NCBI GenBank assembly: GCA_900541505.1
Contig: UQKK01000026.1
Location: 1 to 51,098 of the forward strand
Direction: 5' to 3'
Source: an uncultured Ruminococcus sp.
GTDB lineage: Bacteria > Bacillota > Clostridia > Lachnospirales > Lachnospiraceae
Length of the DNA stretch: 51,098 bases
In this document: positions 40,748-49,101 of the stretch, piece after piece
Numbering within the stretch: the stretch's first letter is position 1
Layout of the letters: each line of letters starts with the position of its first letter
Position numbers and translations under genes: made by a program
Notes under the pieces: model-generated
The model's database searches: none
The model's input: the letters and a program-made list of their open reading frames with translations, nothing else
Told to the model about the DNA's origin: nothing

Positions 40748-43468
40748 ATGGGAGATACGTCTGAAAATAAAAAGAATCGAGCATGCCCTTTAGAATATGA
40801 TAAAGGCAAGCCGACAAAGCACATCTGCGCGGGCATTGTCGCCCATGTCGATGCCGGGAAGACCACGCTGTCAGAGAGTCTGCTGTATTTGAGCGGCGCC
40901 ATCAAAAAGGCGGGGCGCGTGGACCACAAGGACGCTTTCCTCGACACTTATGAATTGGAGAAAGAGCGGGGAATCACGATTTTTTCCAAGCAGGCGGTGT
41001 TTGACTGGAAAGGGATGGAGATAACTCTCCTGGACACACCGGGACATGTGGATTTCTCCGCGGAGATGGAGCGGACGCTGCAGGTTTTAGATTATGCTAT
41101 TCTGGTGATAAGCGCGCCGGACAAAGTACAGGGGCATACTATGACTTTGTGGAAGCTTCTCAAAAGATACAATATCCCCACCTTCCTTTTCATCAACAAG
41201 ATGGACCAGGAGGGGACGTCCAAAGAAGCCGTGCTCGCAGAGCTGGAGCAGCAGTTTGGAGAAAACTGTCTTGACTTTGGGCTGCTTGACGCAGGCGATG
41301 AGGCATTTCTGGAAGCTTTGGCACTCTGCGATGAGCCGATGATGGAAGCCTATCTGGAATCCGGGAAAATCAGCAGAGACTTGATTGGCAGGGCAGTGCG
41401 GGAGAGAAAAGTCTTCCCCTGCTATTTTGGCTCTGCCCTCTATATGGACGGAGTGGAAGCATTTCTGGACGGATTTGCCGCGTATGCGCAGGCACCACAG
41501 TACCCGCCGGAGTTCGGAGCAAAGGTGTACAAGATTGGGAGAGACGCCCAGGGGCACAGGCTTACTTATCTGAAAGTCACCGGAGGGGAATTGAAAGTAA
41601 AAGATATCGTGGAAGAATCCGGCGAAAAGATAAATGAAATCCGGGTATATTCCGGGGCAAAATATGAGGCGGTATCCAGCGCGGCAGCGGGAAAGGCGTG
41701 CGCAGTCACAGGACTTTCCCACACCTATCCGGGACAGGGGCTCGGCGTACAGCCCCAGTCGGATGTGCCTGTGTTGGAGCCGGTGCTGACTTACCGCATC
41801 GCGTTTCCCGAGGACTGCGATGCGCACAGGATGCTGGGCGATTTGAAAACATTGGAGGAGGAAATACCGGAGCTTCACATCGTCTGGGAGGAAGAGCTGG
41901 GAGAGATTCATGCGCAGCTGATGGGAGAAGTACAGATAGAAATTCTGATTCAGCTCATCCGGGAACGTTTCGGCGTGTGGGTAGAGTTTGTGGAAGGAAG
42001 CATTGTGTATAAAGAGACCATTGCGGCGCCGGTGGAAGGGGTCGGGCATTTTGAACCCCTCAGGCACTATGCGGAAGTCCATCTCCTTTTGGAGCCCGCG
42101 GAGCGCGGGAGCGGTCTGAGTTTTGCCTCCGCATGCAGCGAGGATGTACTGGACAGGAACTGGCAGAGGCTGATTTTGACCCATTTGGATGAAAAACGGC
42201 ATCGGGGTGTACTCACCGGGTCGGAGATTACGGATATGAAAATCACGCTTCTGACCGGCAAAGCGCACAAGAAGCATACAGAGGGCGGAGATTTCCGGCA
42301 GGCGACCTACCGCGCGGTGCGCCAGGGACTAAAAAAAGCGAAATCCATTCTTCTGGAGCCCTATTATGAGTACCGGATGGAGATGCCCGCAGAAAATATC
42401 GGCAGGGCGATGGCGGATATCCAGAAAATGCAGGGGAGCTTTGAACCTTTGGAGACCGCGGGGGATACCGCTGTTTTAAAGGGAAGCGTTCCGGTATCGA
42501 AAATGCGCGGCTATCAGAAGGAATTTATTTCTTATACAAAGGGAAAGGGACGGCTTTTCTGCGAACTGAAAGGCTATGAGCCCTGTCAGGGACAGGAGGA
42601 AATCGTTGCCGGGATTGGCTATGATTCCGAGGCTGATATCGCCAATCCCACCGGCTCTGTGTTCTGCGCCCATGGCGCGGGTTTTGTGGTGCCGTGGTAT
42701 GAGGTGGAAGACCACGCCCATCTGGAGAGCTGCAGGTTGGAAGGAAGCGGGACAGAAGAGAGAGAACGACCAGTCTTTACGCCTCCGGTCTCGCGCGGGA
42801 TTGAACTGACACAGGAGGAACTGGACGCCATTTATGTGAAGACACCGGACCCGGTAAAACGGGATTACAGCACATCGCCTGTGACAGTGTATTCCAAAGA
42901 GAAGCAGGAGGACAACGGGAAGTGGAGCCAACGCAAGGAAAAGAAGAAGGAAGAGTATCTCCTTGTGGATGGCTACAATATCATTTTTGCCTGGGAGGAT
43001 TTAAAAGAACTGGCGGATACAAATATTGAGGGTGCGCGCAGCAAGCTGATGGACATCCTCTGTGATTATCAGGGATACAAAAAATGTACATTGATTCTCG
43101 TGTTTGATGCCTATAAGGTGGAAGGAAATCCCGGAGAGGTTTTGAAGTACCACAACATTTATGTGGTGTATACAAAGGAAGCGGAGACAGCAGACCAGTA
43201 CATAGAGAAGACGGTCCGGCGGATTGGGAGACAGCAGGATGTGGTGGTCGCTACATCGGATGCCTTAGAACAGGTCATCATATTAGGCCAGGGGGCGCGG
43301 CGTCTCTCTGCGGCAGGGCTTTTGGAGGAAATCAAACTGGCGCAGCAGGAGATGAGAGAGGGCTATCTGGGGAAAGAGCCGCAGGGAAGGAATTACCTTT
43401 TCGATTACCTGGAAGAAGAGACGGCAAAGGAGATGGAAACGATACGGCTGGGTGAGAGACGAAAGTAA
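40748..43468 (+). CDS. Tet(M)/EF-G-like translation GTPase fused to a YacP/Rae1-type NYN nuclease, 906 aa
   Basis: Residues about 25-690 are a ribosomal-protection/EF-G-like factor: G1 AHVDAGKTT (32-40), GITIF switch I, DTPGH (96-100), NKMD (150-153). Later domains include VEGSIVYKETIAAPVEGVGH and RPVF-TPPVSRGIELTQEELD near the end of the GTPase part. A charged linker (about 700-732) leads to a PIN-like NYN domain (about 736-890). It shows LLVDGYNIIFAWEDL, LILVFDAYKVEG, YTKEAETADQYIE and VVVATSDALEQVIILGQGAR, matching B. subtilis YacP/Rae1 with its acidic catalytic residues. Rae1 cuts mRNA in the ribosomal A site, so the fusion should bring a nuclease there. Tetracycline resistance is possible but not shown. 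Confidence 0.88.
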   Translation: MGDTSENKKNRACPLEYDKGKPTKHICAGIVAHVDAGKTTLSESLLYLSGAIKKAGRVDHKDAFLDTYELEKERGITIFSKQAVFDWKGMEITLLDTPGHVDFSAEMERTLQVLDYAILVISAPDKVQGHTMTLWKLLKRYNIPTFLFINKMDQEGTSKEAVLAELEQQFGENCLDFGLLDAGDEAFLEALALCDEPMMEAYLESGKISRDLIGRAVRERKVFPCYFGSALYMDGVEAFLDGFAAYAQAPQYPPEFGAKVYKIGRDAQGHRLTYLKVTGGELKVKDIVEESGEKINEIRVYSGAKYEAVSSAAAGKACAVTGLSHTYPGQGLGVQPQSDVPVLEPVLTYRIAFPEDCDAHRMLGDLKTLEEEIPELHIVWEEELGEIHAQLMGEVQIEILIQLIRERFGVWVEFVEGSIVYKETIAAPVEGVGHFEPLRHYAEVHLLLEPAERGSGLSFASACSEDVLDRNWQRLILTHLDEKRHRGVLTGSEITDMKITLLTGKAHKKHTEGGDFRQATYRAVRQGLKKAKSILLEPYYEYRMEMPAENIGRAMADIQKMQGSFEPLETAGDTAVLKGSVPVSKMRGYQKEFISYTKGKGRLFCELKGYEPCQGQEEIVAGIGYDSEADIANPTGSVFCAHGAGFVVPWYEVEDHAHLESCRLEGSGTEERERPVFTPPVSRGIELTQEELDAIYVKTPDPVKRDYSTSPVTVYSKEKQEDNGKWSQRKEKKKEEYLLVDGYNIIFAWEDLKELADTNIEGARSKLMDILCDYQGYKKCTLILVFDAYKVEGNPGEVLKYHNIYVVYTKEAETADQYIEKTVRRIGRQQDVVVATSDALEQVIILGQGARRLSAAGLLEEIKLAQQEMREGYLGKEPQGRNYLFDYLEEETAKEMETIRLGERRK

Positions 43469-43490
43469 CAGTAAATTCACAAAAAATAGG

Positions 43491-43519
43491 TTTCCATGTG
43501 ACTATTTTCTTGGTAGAAT
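43491..43519 (+). promoter_or_regulatory. Possible promoter of the zinc-ribbon membrane protein gene
   Basis: TTTCCA (43491-43496), 17-nt spacer and TAGAAT (43514-43519) with an extended TGG before the -10. It lies 55 bp upstream of ATG 43574. Confidence 0.4.
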
Positions 43520-43573
43520 GGTATTATTAATAAAAACATATAATTCTATAAACAAGAGAGTGAGGTAAGAGTG

Positions 43574-44275
43574 ATGAATTGTATTAATTGTTATAAGGAG
43601 ATTCCAGAAGATACAAATTTCTGCCCGTACTGCGGAGCACAGCAGGCAGCGCCGGCATCTGCACCGGAAGCACCTGTACAGCCGGAAGCGGCAGCACCGG
43701 CACCGGAAGCGCCCGCACAGCCGGAGGCGACAGCACCGACACCGGAAGCGTCTGTGCAGCCGGAGGCAGCAATGGCGGCATCGGAAGCATCCGCACAGCC
43801 GGAGGCAGCAGCGCCGACATCTGCACCGGAAGCACCTGTACAGCCGGAGGCAGCGACACCGACACCGGAAGAGCCTGTGCAGCAGGAGTACAGCCAGGCG
43901 GAATACAGCCAGGCGGAATACAGCCAGCCGATTTATAATCAGCCAGATGTAAACTACGGACAGCAGTTGGACTATGGACAGGTACAGACACAGTACAGCC
44001 AGGAGCCAGCGGTGAACTGGGTGCCATATCTGGTATTCTCCATCCTCTGTACAATTCTTTGCTGTATGCCGTTTGGGGTTGTGGCAATCGTATTCGCGGC
44101 GAAGATTAACAGCGCCTTATCCGCAGGTAATATAGCGGAAGCGAAGGATTGTGCGAAGAAATCCAAAATCTGGATTATTGTATCCGCTGTAGTGGGACTT
44201 GTGGCAATCATACTGGCGATTATTTGGGCTCTGTTTATTGGTATTAGTGTTGGTACGGCAACGTATTATTATTAA
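43574..44275 (+). CDS. Zinc-ribbon, Pro/Glu/Ala-repeat, CD225-like membrane protein, 233 aa
   Basis: Start at ATG 43574 with a zinc ribbon (MNCINCYKEIPEDTNFCPYC). Residues about 25-105 are a low-complexity run of repeated APEAPxQPEA units, followed by tandem QAEYS repeats. The C-terminus has two membrane helices (WVPYLVFSILCTILCCMPFG and IWIIVSAVVGLVAIILAIIW) joined by AKINSALSAGNIAEAKDCAK KSK, the CD225/dispanin pattern. The zinc ribbon plus linker plus CD225-like pair is known in Firmicute membrane proteins. Placed just before a DUF2752 gene. Confidence 0.78.
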   Translation: MNCINCYKEIPEDTNFCPYCGAQQAAPASAPEAPVQPEAAAPAPEAPAQPEATAPTPEASVQPEAAMAASEASAQPEAAAPTSAPEAPVQPEAATPTPEEPVQQEYSQAEYSQAEYSQPIYNQPDVNYGQQLDYGQVQTQYSQEPAVNWVPYLVFSILCTILCCMPFGVVAIVFAAKINSALSAGNIAEAKDCAKKSKIWIIVSAVVGLVAIILAIIWALFIGISVGTATYYY

Positions 44276-44342
44276 AAACAGGAACAGGGAATGAACGGCA
44301 GCAGGGTATAAAAGCCGGACAGAAAAAGGGCAGGAGGTCATC

Positions 44343-44780
44343 ATGCGGGAACGGCTGAGAAATTCAAGAGGACTTCGTATCGGAATCGTGGGAGTGATTT
44401 CCTTCGCGTTCCTGGCAGGATGCATCTATCTCTTTTTCCATAACCCGGTGATTTACCCGATTCCCTGTATTTTCCATGTGCTGACAGGGCTTTACTGTCC
44501 GGGATGCGGCGCGGGGAGAGCGTGTTTTGCCCTGCTGCACGGGCATTTTCTGGAAGCGTTCGCCTACAATCCGCTCCTGTTTTTACTGCTCCCTTTTATA
44601 GGGCTGTATCTTGTTGTCCGCTGCGCGGACTGGATGATAACAGGAGGGAACCATGTGGACCGCAGGATTTCAGTGAAAATGCTGGTTGCAGTGCTGATTG
44701 TCGTTTTCGTCTACGGAGTGGTGCGCAACATCCCGGTCTATCCCTTTACCCTGTTGGCGCCGGGTGGTATTTTAATGTAG
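44343..44780 (+). CDS. DUF2752 membrane protein, 145 aa
   Basis: Three or four membrane helices. The DUF2752 hallmark GLYCPGCGAGRACFALLHGH follows the first helix and IFHVLTG. AGGAGG lies before ATG 44343. DUF2752 genes often neighbour CD225-like genes, as here (67 bp gap). Function unknown; the conserved CPGCG motif suggests metal or redox chemistry at the membrane face, which is only a guess. Confidence 0.85.
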   Translation: MRERLRNSRGLRIGIVGVISFAFLAGCIYLFFHNPVIYPIPCIFHVLTGLYCPGCGAGRACFALLHGHFLEAFAYNPLLFLLLPFIGLYLVVRCADWMITGGNHVDRRISVKMLVAVLIVVFVYGVVRNIPVYPFTLLAPGGILM

Positions 44781-44846
44781 AAGGGATTCGGATAGGGTCT
44801 TTTTTGTATCAGATAAATTTTACAGCTCGAAGGGAGGAAAAGAAAC

Positions 44847-46457
44847 ATGGAGCAGTATAAGGGAAAATCAATTTTCAAAAAAATGGCGATTGGTAAGATT
44901 TTCTATTATGAGAAGAACCAGACATCAGTCAAAAGAGAAAAAGTAGAAGATGTGGAAGCGGAAGTGACACGTTTCAATGAAGCGAAAGAGACCGCAAAAG
45001 GACAGCTTGAGCGTTTGTTTGAGAAAGCACAGCGCGAAGTGGGCGAGACGGAAGCTGCCATTTTTGAAGTGCATATGATGATGATGGACGACGGGGACTA
45101 TCTGGATTCTATCTACAATATCATCCGTACCCAGGAGACCTGCGCCGAGTATGCGACTGCAGTCACAGGGGACAACTTCGCGGCGATGTTCGCGGCGATG
45201 GACGATGAATATATGAAGGCGAGAGCGGCGGATGTAAAGGATATTTCCGAGAGGATTGTCAATGTGCTCAGCGGAAACGGACAGGATATGGCGGAGATGG
45301 ATGAACCGGTCATCCTGGTGGCGGACGATTTGGCGCCCAGTGAGACTGTGCAGATGGACAAGTCCAAGCTTCTCGGATTTGTCACCAGATACGGCTCCGC
45401 AAATTCTCATACGGCGATTCTGGCGAGAACCATGAATATTCCTGCTCTTATCGAGGTGGATATCAGTAAAGAATGGAACGGCAAGATGGCAGTCATTGAT
45501 GGATACGAGGGGACTGTCACCATAGAGCCGGATGAGGAATACCTGGAAAGAGCGAAAGCGATTCAGGCGGAGGAGCTTCGGAAACAGGAACTTCTCAAAG
45601 AGATGAAGGGCAAAGAGACTGTCACAAAGGATGGAAAGAAAATCCATCTTTACGCGAATATCGGAAGTGTCTCAGATACAGCGGCAGCACTGATGAACGA
45701 TGCGGAAGGCATCGGACTGTTCCGCAGTGAATTTTTATATCTGGAATCTGAAGATTATCCGACAGAGAATGAGCAATTCCTGGCATACAAGACAGTGGCG
45801 GAAAATATGGCGGGTAAGAAAGTCATCATCCGTACACTGGATATTGGGGCGGACAAGCAGGTGGGATATTTCAACCTGGACAAAGAGGACAATCCGGCGC
45901 TCGGATACCGGGCAATCCGTATCTGCCTCACCAGAGAAGAGGTGTTTAAGACACAGCTGCGCGCGATACTGCGGGCCAGCGCGTTTGGAAATATTTCCGT
46001 GATGTTCCCCATGATTATCTCGGTGGGCGAAGTGAAACGCGCGAAAGCGATACTGGAAGAAGTGAAGGGCGAACTGAAGGAGCACGGTATCGCCTACAAG
46101 GATATCGAGGTCGGCGTGATGATTGAGACGCCAGCCTCCGTGATGATTAGCGAGGACCTGGCAAAAGAGGTGGATTTCTTCAGCATCGGTACAAATGACC
46201 TGACCCAGTACACGCTGGCGATTGACAGGCAGAATCCGAAGCTGGACAGCTTCTATGACCCGCATCACCCGGCGGTGTTGCGTATGATTCAGCAGACCAT
46301 TGAGAACGGTCACAAGGGCGGCGCGTGGGTAGGAATCTGCGGTGAGCTCGGCGCGGATACGGAACTGACAGAGACTTTCCTGAAAATGGGAGTGGATGAA
46401 CTCTCCGTATCACCCACCTTTGTCCTGCCTGTGAGAGAGAAAGTGAGAAGTTTATAA
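44847..46457 (+). CDS. ptsI: Phosphoenolpyruvate-protein phosphotransferase (PTS enzyme I), 536 aa
   Basis: The N-terminal HPr-binding region is followed by GSANSHTAILARTMNIPAL, holding the active His (about 189). The C-terminal PEP-binding barrel has GIGLFRSEFLYLE, RTLDIGADKQ, NPALGYRAIRICL, PMIISVGEV, GVMIETPASVMISEDLAKEV DFFSIGTNDLTQY and WVGICGELGAD. It passes phosphate from PEP to HPr. ptsH is not adjacent. GGGAGGAAA precedes ATG 44847. It runs slightly shorter than the usual 570 residues. Confidence 0.95.
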   Translation: MEQYKGKSIFKKMAIGKIFYYEKNQTSVKREKVEDVEAEVTRFNEAKETAKGQLERLFEKAQREVGETEAAIFEVHMMMMDDGDYLDSIYNIIRTQETCAEYATAVTGDNFAAMFAAMDDEYMKARAADVKDISERIVNVLSGNGQDMAEMDEPVILVADDLAPSETVQMDKSKLLGFVTRYGSANSHTAILARTMNIPALIEVDISKEWNGKMAVIDGYEGTVTIEPDEEYLERAKAIQAEELRKQELLKEMKGKETVTKDGKKIHLYANIGSVSDTAAALMNDAEGIGLFRSEFLYLESEDYPTENEQFLAYKTVAENMAGKKVIIRTLDIGADKQVGYFNLDKEDNPALGYRAIRICLTREEVFKTQLRAILRASAFGNISVMFPMIISVGEVKRAKAILEEVKGELKEHGIAYKDIEVGVMIETPASVMISEDLAKEVDFFSIGTNDLTQYTLAIDRQNPKLDSFYDPHHPAVLRMIQQTIENGHKGGAWVGICGELGADTELTETFLKMGVDELSVSPTFVLPVREKVRSL

Positions 46458-46543
46458 AAGTATTTACATTCTCTTTACAAGGGCATATACGGTCGATAAA
46501 GAGAGGGAATGCGTAATAAATAAAACCAGAAGATGTGAAAATG

Positions 46544-46621
46544 ACTCCATGTTCGGAGATACCTGGCGAAAGGCAGAAAAATCCTTTCCGCGAAAGGGAA
46601 CTCCGGGACATGGAGTTTTTA
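46544..46621 (+). terminator. Multi-stem structured element and terminator after ptsI
   Basis: The outer stem ACTCCATGT (46544-46552) pairs with ACATGGAGT (46608-46616) and continues as CGGAG/CTCCG. Inside are CCTTTC-CGC-GAAAGG and a CCTGGCGAAAGGCAG arm. TTTTT follows. It is larger than a simple terminator and could be a small structured RNA. I could not match it to a riboswitch class. Confidence 0.6.
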
Positions 46622-46663
46622 ATTCTGCAGGAAATTCCTACGAATTTCCTGCAGAATTAAAAA
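46616..46663. repeat. Perfect 22-bp palindromic hairpin
   Basis: TTTTTAATTCTGCAGGAAAT plus TC (46616-46637) is mirrored exactly at 46642-46663 around a CTAC loop. It carries T-runs on both strands, so it may be a bidirectional terminator or a miniature inverted-repeat element. Confidence 0.7.
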
Positions 46664-46678
46664 CTTCCGGGTGTGCTC

Positions 46679-46740
46679 TTGACAAATTTTAAATTTCAGC
46701 ATAAAATGTTTGAAGTCAAACAGTTTGATATCGTACGGTT
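46679..46740 (+). promoter_or_regulatory. MarR operon promoter with candidate operators
   Basis: TTGACA (46679-46684), 17-nt spacer, TAAAAT (46702-46707). Immediately downstream are overlapping palindromes: TTTGAAGTCAAA, then TCAAACAGTTTGA, and a second GTTTGAAGTC half-set flanked by CGTAC words. MarR proteins bind such short TTGA/TCAA palindromes at their own promoters, so autoregulation of the regulator-exporter operon is likely. Confidence 0.7.
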
Positions 46741-46757
46741 TGAAGTCGTACAATCTG

Positions 46758-46837
46758 GTGTATAGTATCATTGACTTTCAGTATAATGACGCAGAATAGA
46801 TTTTCATTCTGCAAGGCGGAGGAATGAGACAATACAC
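46758..46837. repeat. Hairpin repeat, copy 3 of 3 (longest)
   Basis: GTGTATAGTATCATT (46758-46772) and AATGAGACAATACAC (46823-46837) are inverted ends matching 13 of 15 positions, with an inner CAGAAT/ATTCTG hairpin. Ends match the arm of copy 1 (GTGTACTGTCTCAT), and the core CATTGACTTTCAGTA matches copy 2. Confidence 0.55.
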
Positions 46838-46903
46838 TAGTATCGCGGAGTTTGGCTTCATACAGAGCAGATAGGATATGATTCTTCGAGGACAGGAGAA
46901 AAG

Positions 46904-47353
46904 ATGAAGAAAAAATATGTAGGCATGGAAATCCGTGCCCTGGACAATCTGATTAAGAGGTTTATCGACAACAGTATCAATAAGGAGCGGCTCGTACAGG
47001 TCACGGGCTCCAACGGATGGATTATCGGTTATCTGTGGGATAACAGAGACCGGGATATCTACCAGAGAGACTTGGAGGCAGAGTTTCGCATCACCCGCTC
47101 CACAGCGTCCAAGGTCGTGAACCTGATGGTGGAAAAAGGACTCATTATCCGCGAGAGTGTCAAGGAGGATGCCCGTCTTAAGAGGCTCACTCTGACCGAG
47201 AAGGGCGCGGGGATGGCACGGGAGATGGAGGATGGGCATGAGCGGATTGAGAGACAGATTGTCCGAGGATTTTCAAAGGAAGAGCTGGAACAGTTTTATT
47301 CCTATCTGGACCGTTTGAAGAAGAATGTAGAACAGGAGGAGCAGACATCATGA
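46904..47353 (+). CDS. MarR-family repressor of the adjacent ABC exporter, 149 aa
   Basis: A winged helix at about 45-110: TGSNGWIIGYLWDNRDRDIY QRDLEAEFRITRSTASKVVN and the wing ESVKEDARLKRLTLTEKGAG. The C-terminal helix mediates dimerisation. ACAGGAGA precedes ATG 46904. It overlaps the first exporter gene by 4 bp (ATGA), so regulator and exporter share one mRNA, a common arrangement in drug-responsive operons. The inducer is unknown. Confidence 0.92.
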   Translation: MKKKYVGMEIRALDNLIKRFIDNSINKERLVQVTGSNGWIIGYLWDNRDRDIYQRDLEAEFRITRSTASKVVNLMVEKGLIIRESVKEDARLKRLTLTEKGAGMAREMEDGHERIERQIVRGFSKEELEQFYSYLDRLKKNVEQEEQTS

Positions 47354-49101
47354 TGAAAATACTATTCCGAAGTATTCGGGAATACAAGAAACAGTCACTG
47401 CAGGCGCCCATCCTGGTCGCGCTGGAAGTAGTGATGGAGGTCGTCATTCCGCTTTTGATGGCGAATTTGATTGACTTTGGGATTGAAAAAGGAGACATGG
47501 GATATATATGGAAGATGGGGCTGGGACTTTTAGTGGCAGCACTTTTATCCCTGTTTTTCGGAATCGCAGCGGGAAAGGCGGCAGCGTACGCATCCGCCGG
47601 ATTCGCGAAGAATTTAAGACAGGATATGTACTACAATGTACAGAACTTTTCCTTCGCAAATATTGATAAATTTTCTACGTCCAGTCTTGTCACGAGACTG
47701 ACGACAGACGTCACCAATGTACAGAACGCATATCAGATGGTCATCCGAATGGCGATACGTTCTCCATTTATGTTGATTTTCTCTCTGTTTTGTGCTTTTC
47801 AGGTGGATGCGGAGCTGTCGTTGATTTTTGTGGGCAGCATCCCAATCTTGGGAATCGGGCTCTACCTTATCATGACAAGGGTACATCCCATCTTTAAGAG
47901 GGTATTTAAGACTTACGACAAGCTGAACAATGTAGTCCAGGAGAACCTGCACGGCATCCGGGTTGTCAAATCCTTTGTGCGGGAGGATTATGAGAGGGAG
48001 AAATTTGGCAAAATCTCTACGCAGATATATGAAGATTTTTCTAAAGCGGAGAAAATGCTCGCCTTTAACATGCCGCTCATGCAATTCTGTGTGTACGCCT
48101 GTCTCCTGCTTTTGTCCTGGTTTGGGGCTAAGGCAATCGTAGCCTGCGGCGGCGACCCGGCGACAGGGCTCAGCACAGGAGAGCTTATGAGCCTGATTAC
48201 GTATACGATGCAGATTTTAATGAGCCTGATGATGCTCTCTATGGTCTTTGTCATGATTGTTATGTCCAAGGCATCTGCGGAGAGAATCGCGGAGGTTCTC
48301 ACAGAGGAGAGCAGCCTGAAAAACGGAGAGAATCCGGTGATGGAAGTGCCGGATGGCTCCATTGAATTTGAGCACGTATCCTTTGCTTACTCAGAGAAGG
48401 CGCATAAGAAATGCCTGGATGACATTGATTTGAAAATCGCTTCCGGGGAGACTATTGGTATCATTGGCGGCACCGGCTCTTCCAAATCCACACTGGTGCA
48501 GTTGATTCCTAGACTTTACGATGTGACGGAAGGGGATTTGAAGGTCGGCGGCAGGGATGTGCGTGACTATGATTTGGAAACATTGCGTGACAATGTGGCG
48601 ATGGTACTGCAGAAGAATGAACTTTTTTCCGGCACTATCAAGGAAAACCTGCGCTGGGGCAATGAACATGCCACGGATGAAGAACTCATCCATGCCTGTA
48701 AGCTGGCACAGGCTGACGATTTTGTCTCCGCTTTCCCGGACGGATATGATACCTATATCGAACAGGGCGGAACGAATGTCTCAGGAGGTCAGAAGCAGAG
48801 ACTCTGTATCGCCAGGGCGCTGCTGAAGAAACCTAAGATATTAATTCTCGATGATTCTACCAGTGCGGTGGATACAAAGACGGACGCCATGATAAGAAAG
48901 GCATTTCTGGAGGAGATACCGGATACCACGAAGATTATCATTGCCCAGAGGGTTTCCTCCGTGCAGGATGCGGACCGCATTGTGGTGCTGGACGACGGGA
49001 AAATCAGCGGTATCGGTACTCATGAAGAGCTTCTGAGAGACAACGAGATATACCGGGAGGTTTATGAATCTCAGCAGAAAGGAGGAGGCAAGGATGAATA
49101 A
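47350..49101 (+). CDS. ABC exporter half-transporter, degenerate-site subunit, 583 aa
   Basis: Six membrane helices (about 15-310), then the ATPase domain. Walker A reads GGTGSSKST, with Ser where the last Gly of GxGK is expected. Walker B is ILILDDSTSAVD (Asp for the catalytic Glu) and the H-loop is IIAQRVSS (Gln for His), so this subunit supplies the non-catalytic site of a heterodimer. Signature VSGGQKQRL is intact. It is close in layout to the subunit at 16992. Overlaps MarR by 4 bp and its partner by 8 bp. Confidence 0.9.
   Translation: MMKILFRSIREYKKQSLQAPILVALEVVMEVVIPLLMANLIDFGIEKGDMGYIWKMGLGLLVAALLSLFFGIAAGKAAAYASAGFAKNLRQDMYYNVQNFSFANIDKFSTSSLVTRLTTDVTNVQNAYQMVIRMAIRSPFMLIFSLFCAFQVDAELSLIFVGSIPILGIGLYLIMTRVHPIFKRVFKTYDKLNNVVQENLHGIRVVKSFVREDYEREKFGKISTQIYEDFSKAEKMLAFNMPLMQFCVYACLLLLSWFGAKAIVACGGDPATGLSTGELMSLITYTMQILMSLMMLSMVFVMIVMSKASAERIAEVLTEESSLKNGENPVMEVPDGSIEFEHVSFAYSEKAHKKCLDDIDLKIASGETIGIIGGTGSSKSTLVQLIPRLYDVTEGDLKVGGRDVRDYDLETLRDNVAMVLQKNELFSGTIKENLRWGNEHATDEELIHACKLAQADDFVSAFPDGYDTYIEQGGTNVSGGQKQRLCIARALLKKPKILILDDSTSAVDTKTDAMIRKAFLEEIPDTTKIIIAQRVSSVQDADRIVVLDDGKISGIGTHEELLRDNEIYREVYESQQKGGGKDE

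Larger units (their letters stand above)
46458..46903. other. Structured intergenic region between ptsI and the MarR operon
   Basis: This 446-bp stretch has no gene. In order it holds a multi-stem element ending in a T run (46544-46621), a perfect 22-bp palindrome (46616-46663), a consensus promoter with overlapping palindromes (46679-46740), and a dispersed hairpin repeat (46758-46837). Each is listed separately. Confidence 0.6.

Noticed and set aside
41087..42277. 396-aa minus-strand open frame inside the GTPase-NYN gene
   Set aside because: The opposite strand encodes a clear EF-G-like protein; the antisense translation has no family features and no ribosome site.
40748..43468. Calling the GTPase a proven tetracycline-resistance gene
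   Set aside because: Only the family resemblance is visible; the NYN fusion and diverged tail domains mean resistance must be tested.
43584..44087. Long minus-strand open frame opposite the zinc-ribbon protein
   Set aside because: It is the antisense shadow of the GC-rich Pro/Glu/Ala repeat and has no ribosome site or protein-like pattern.
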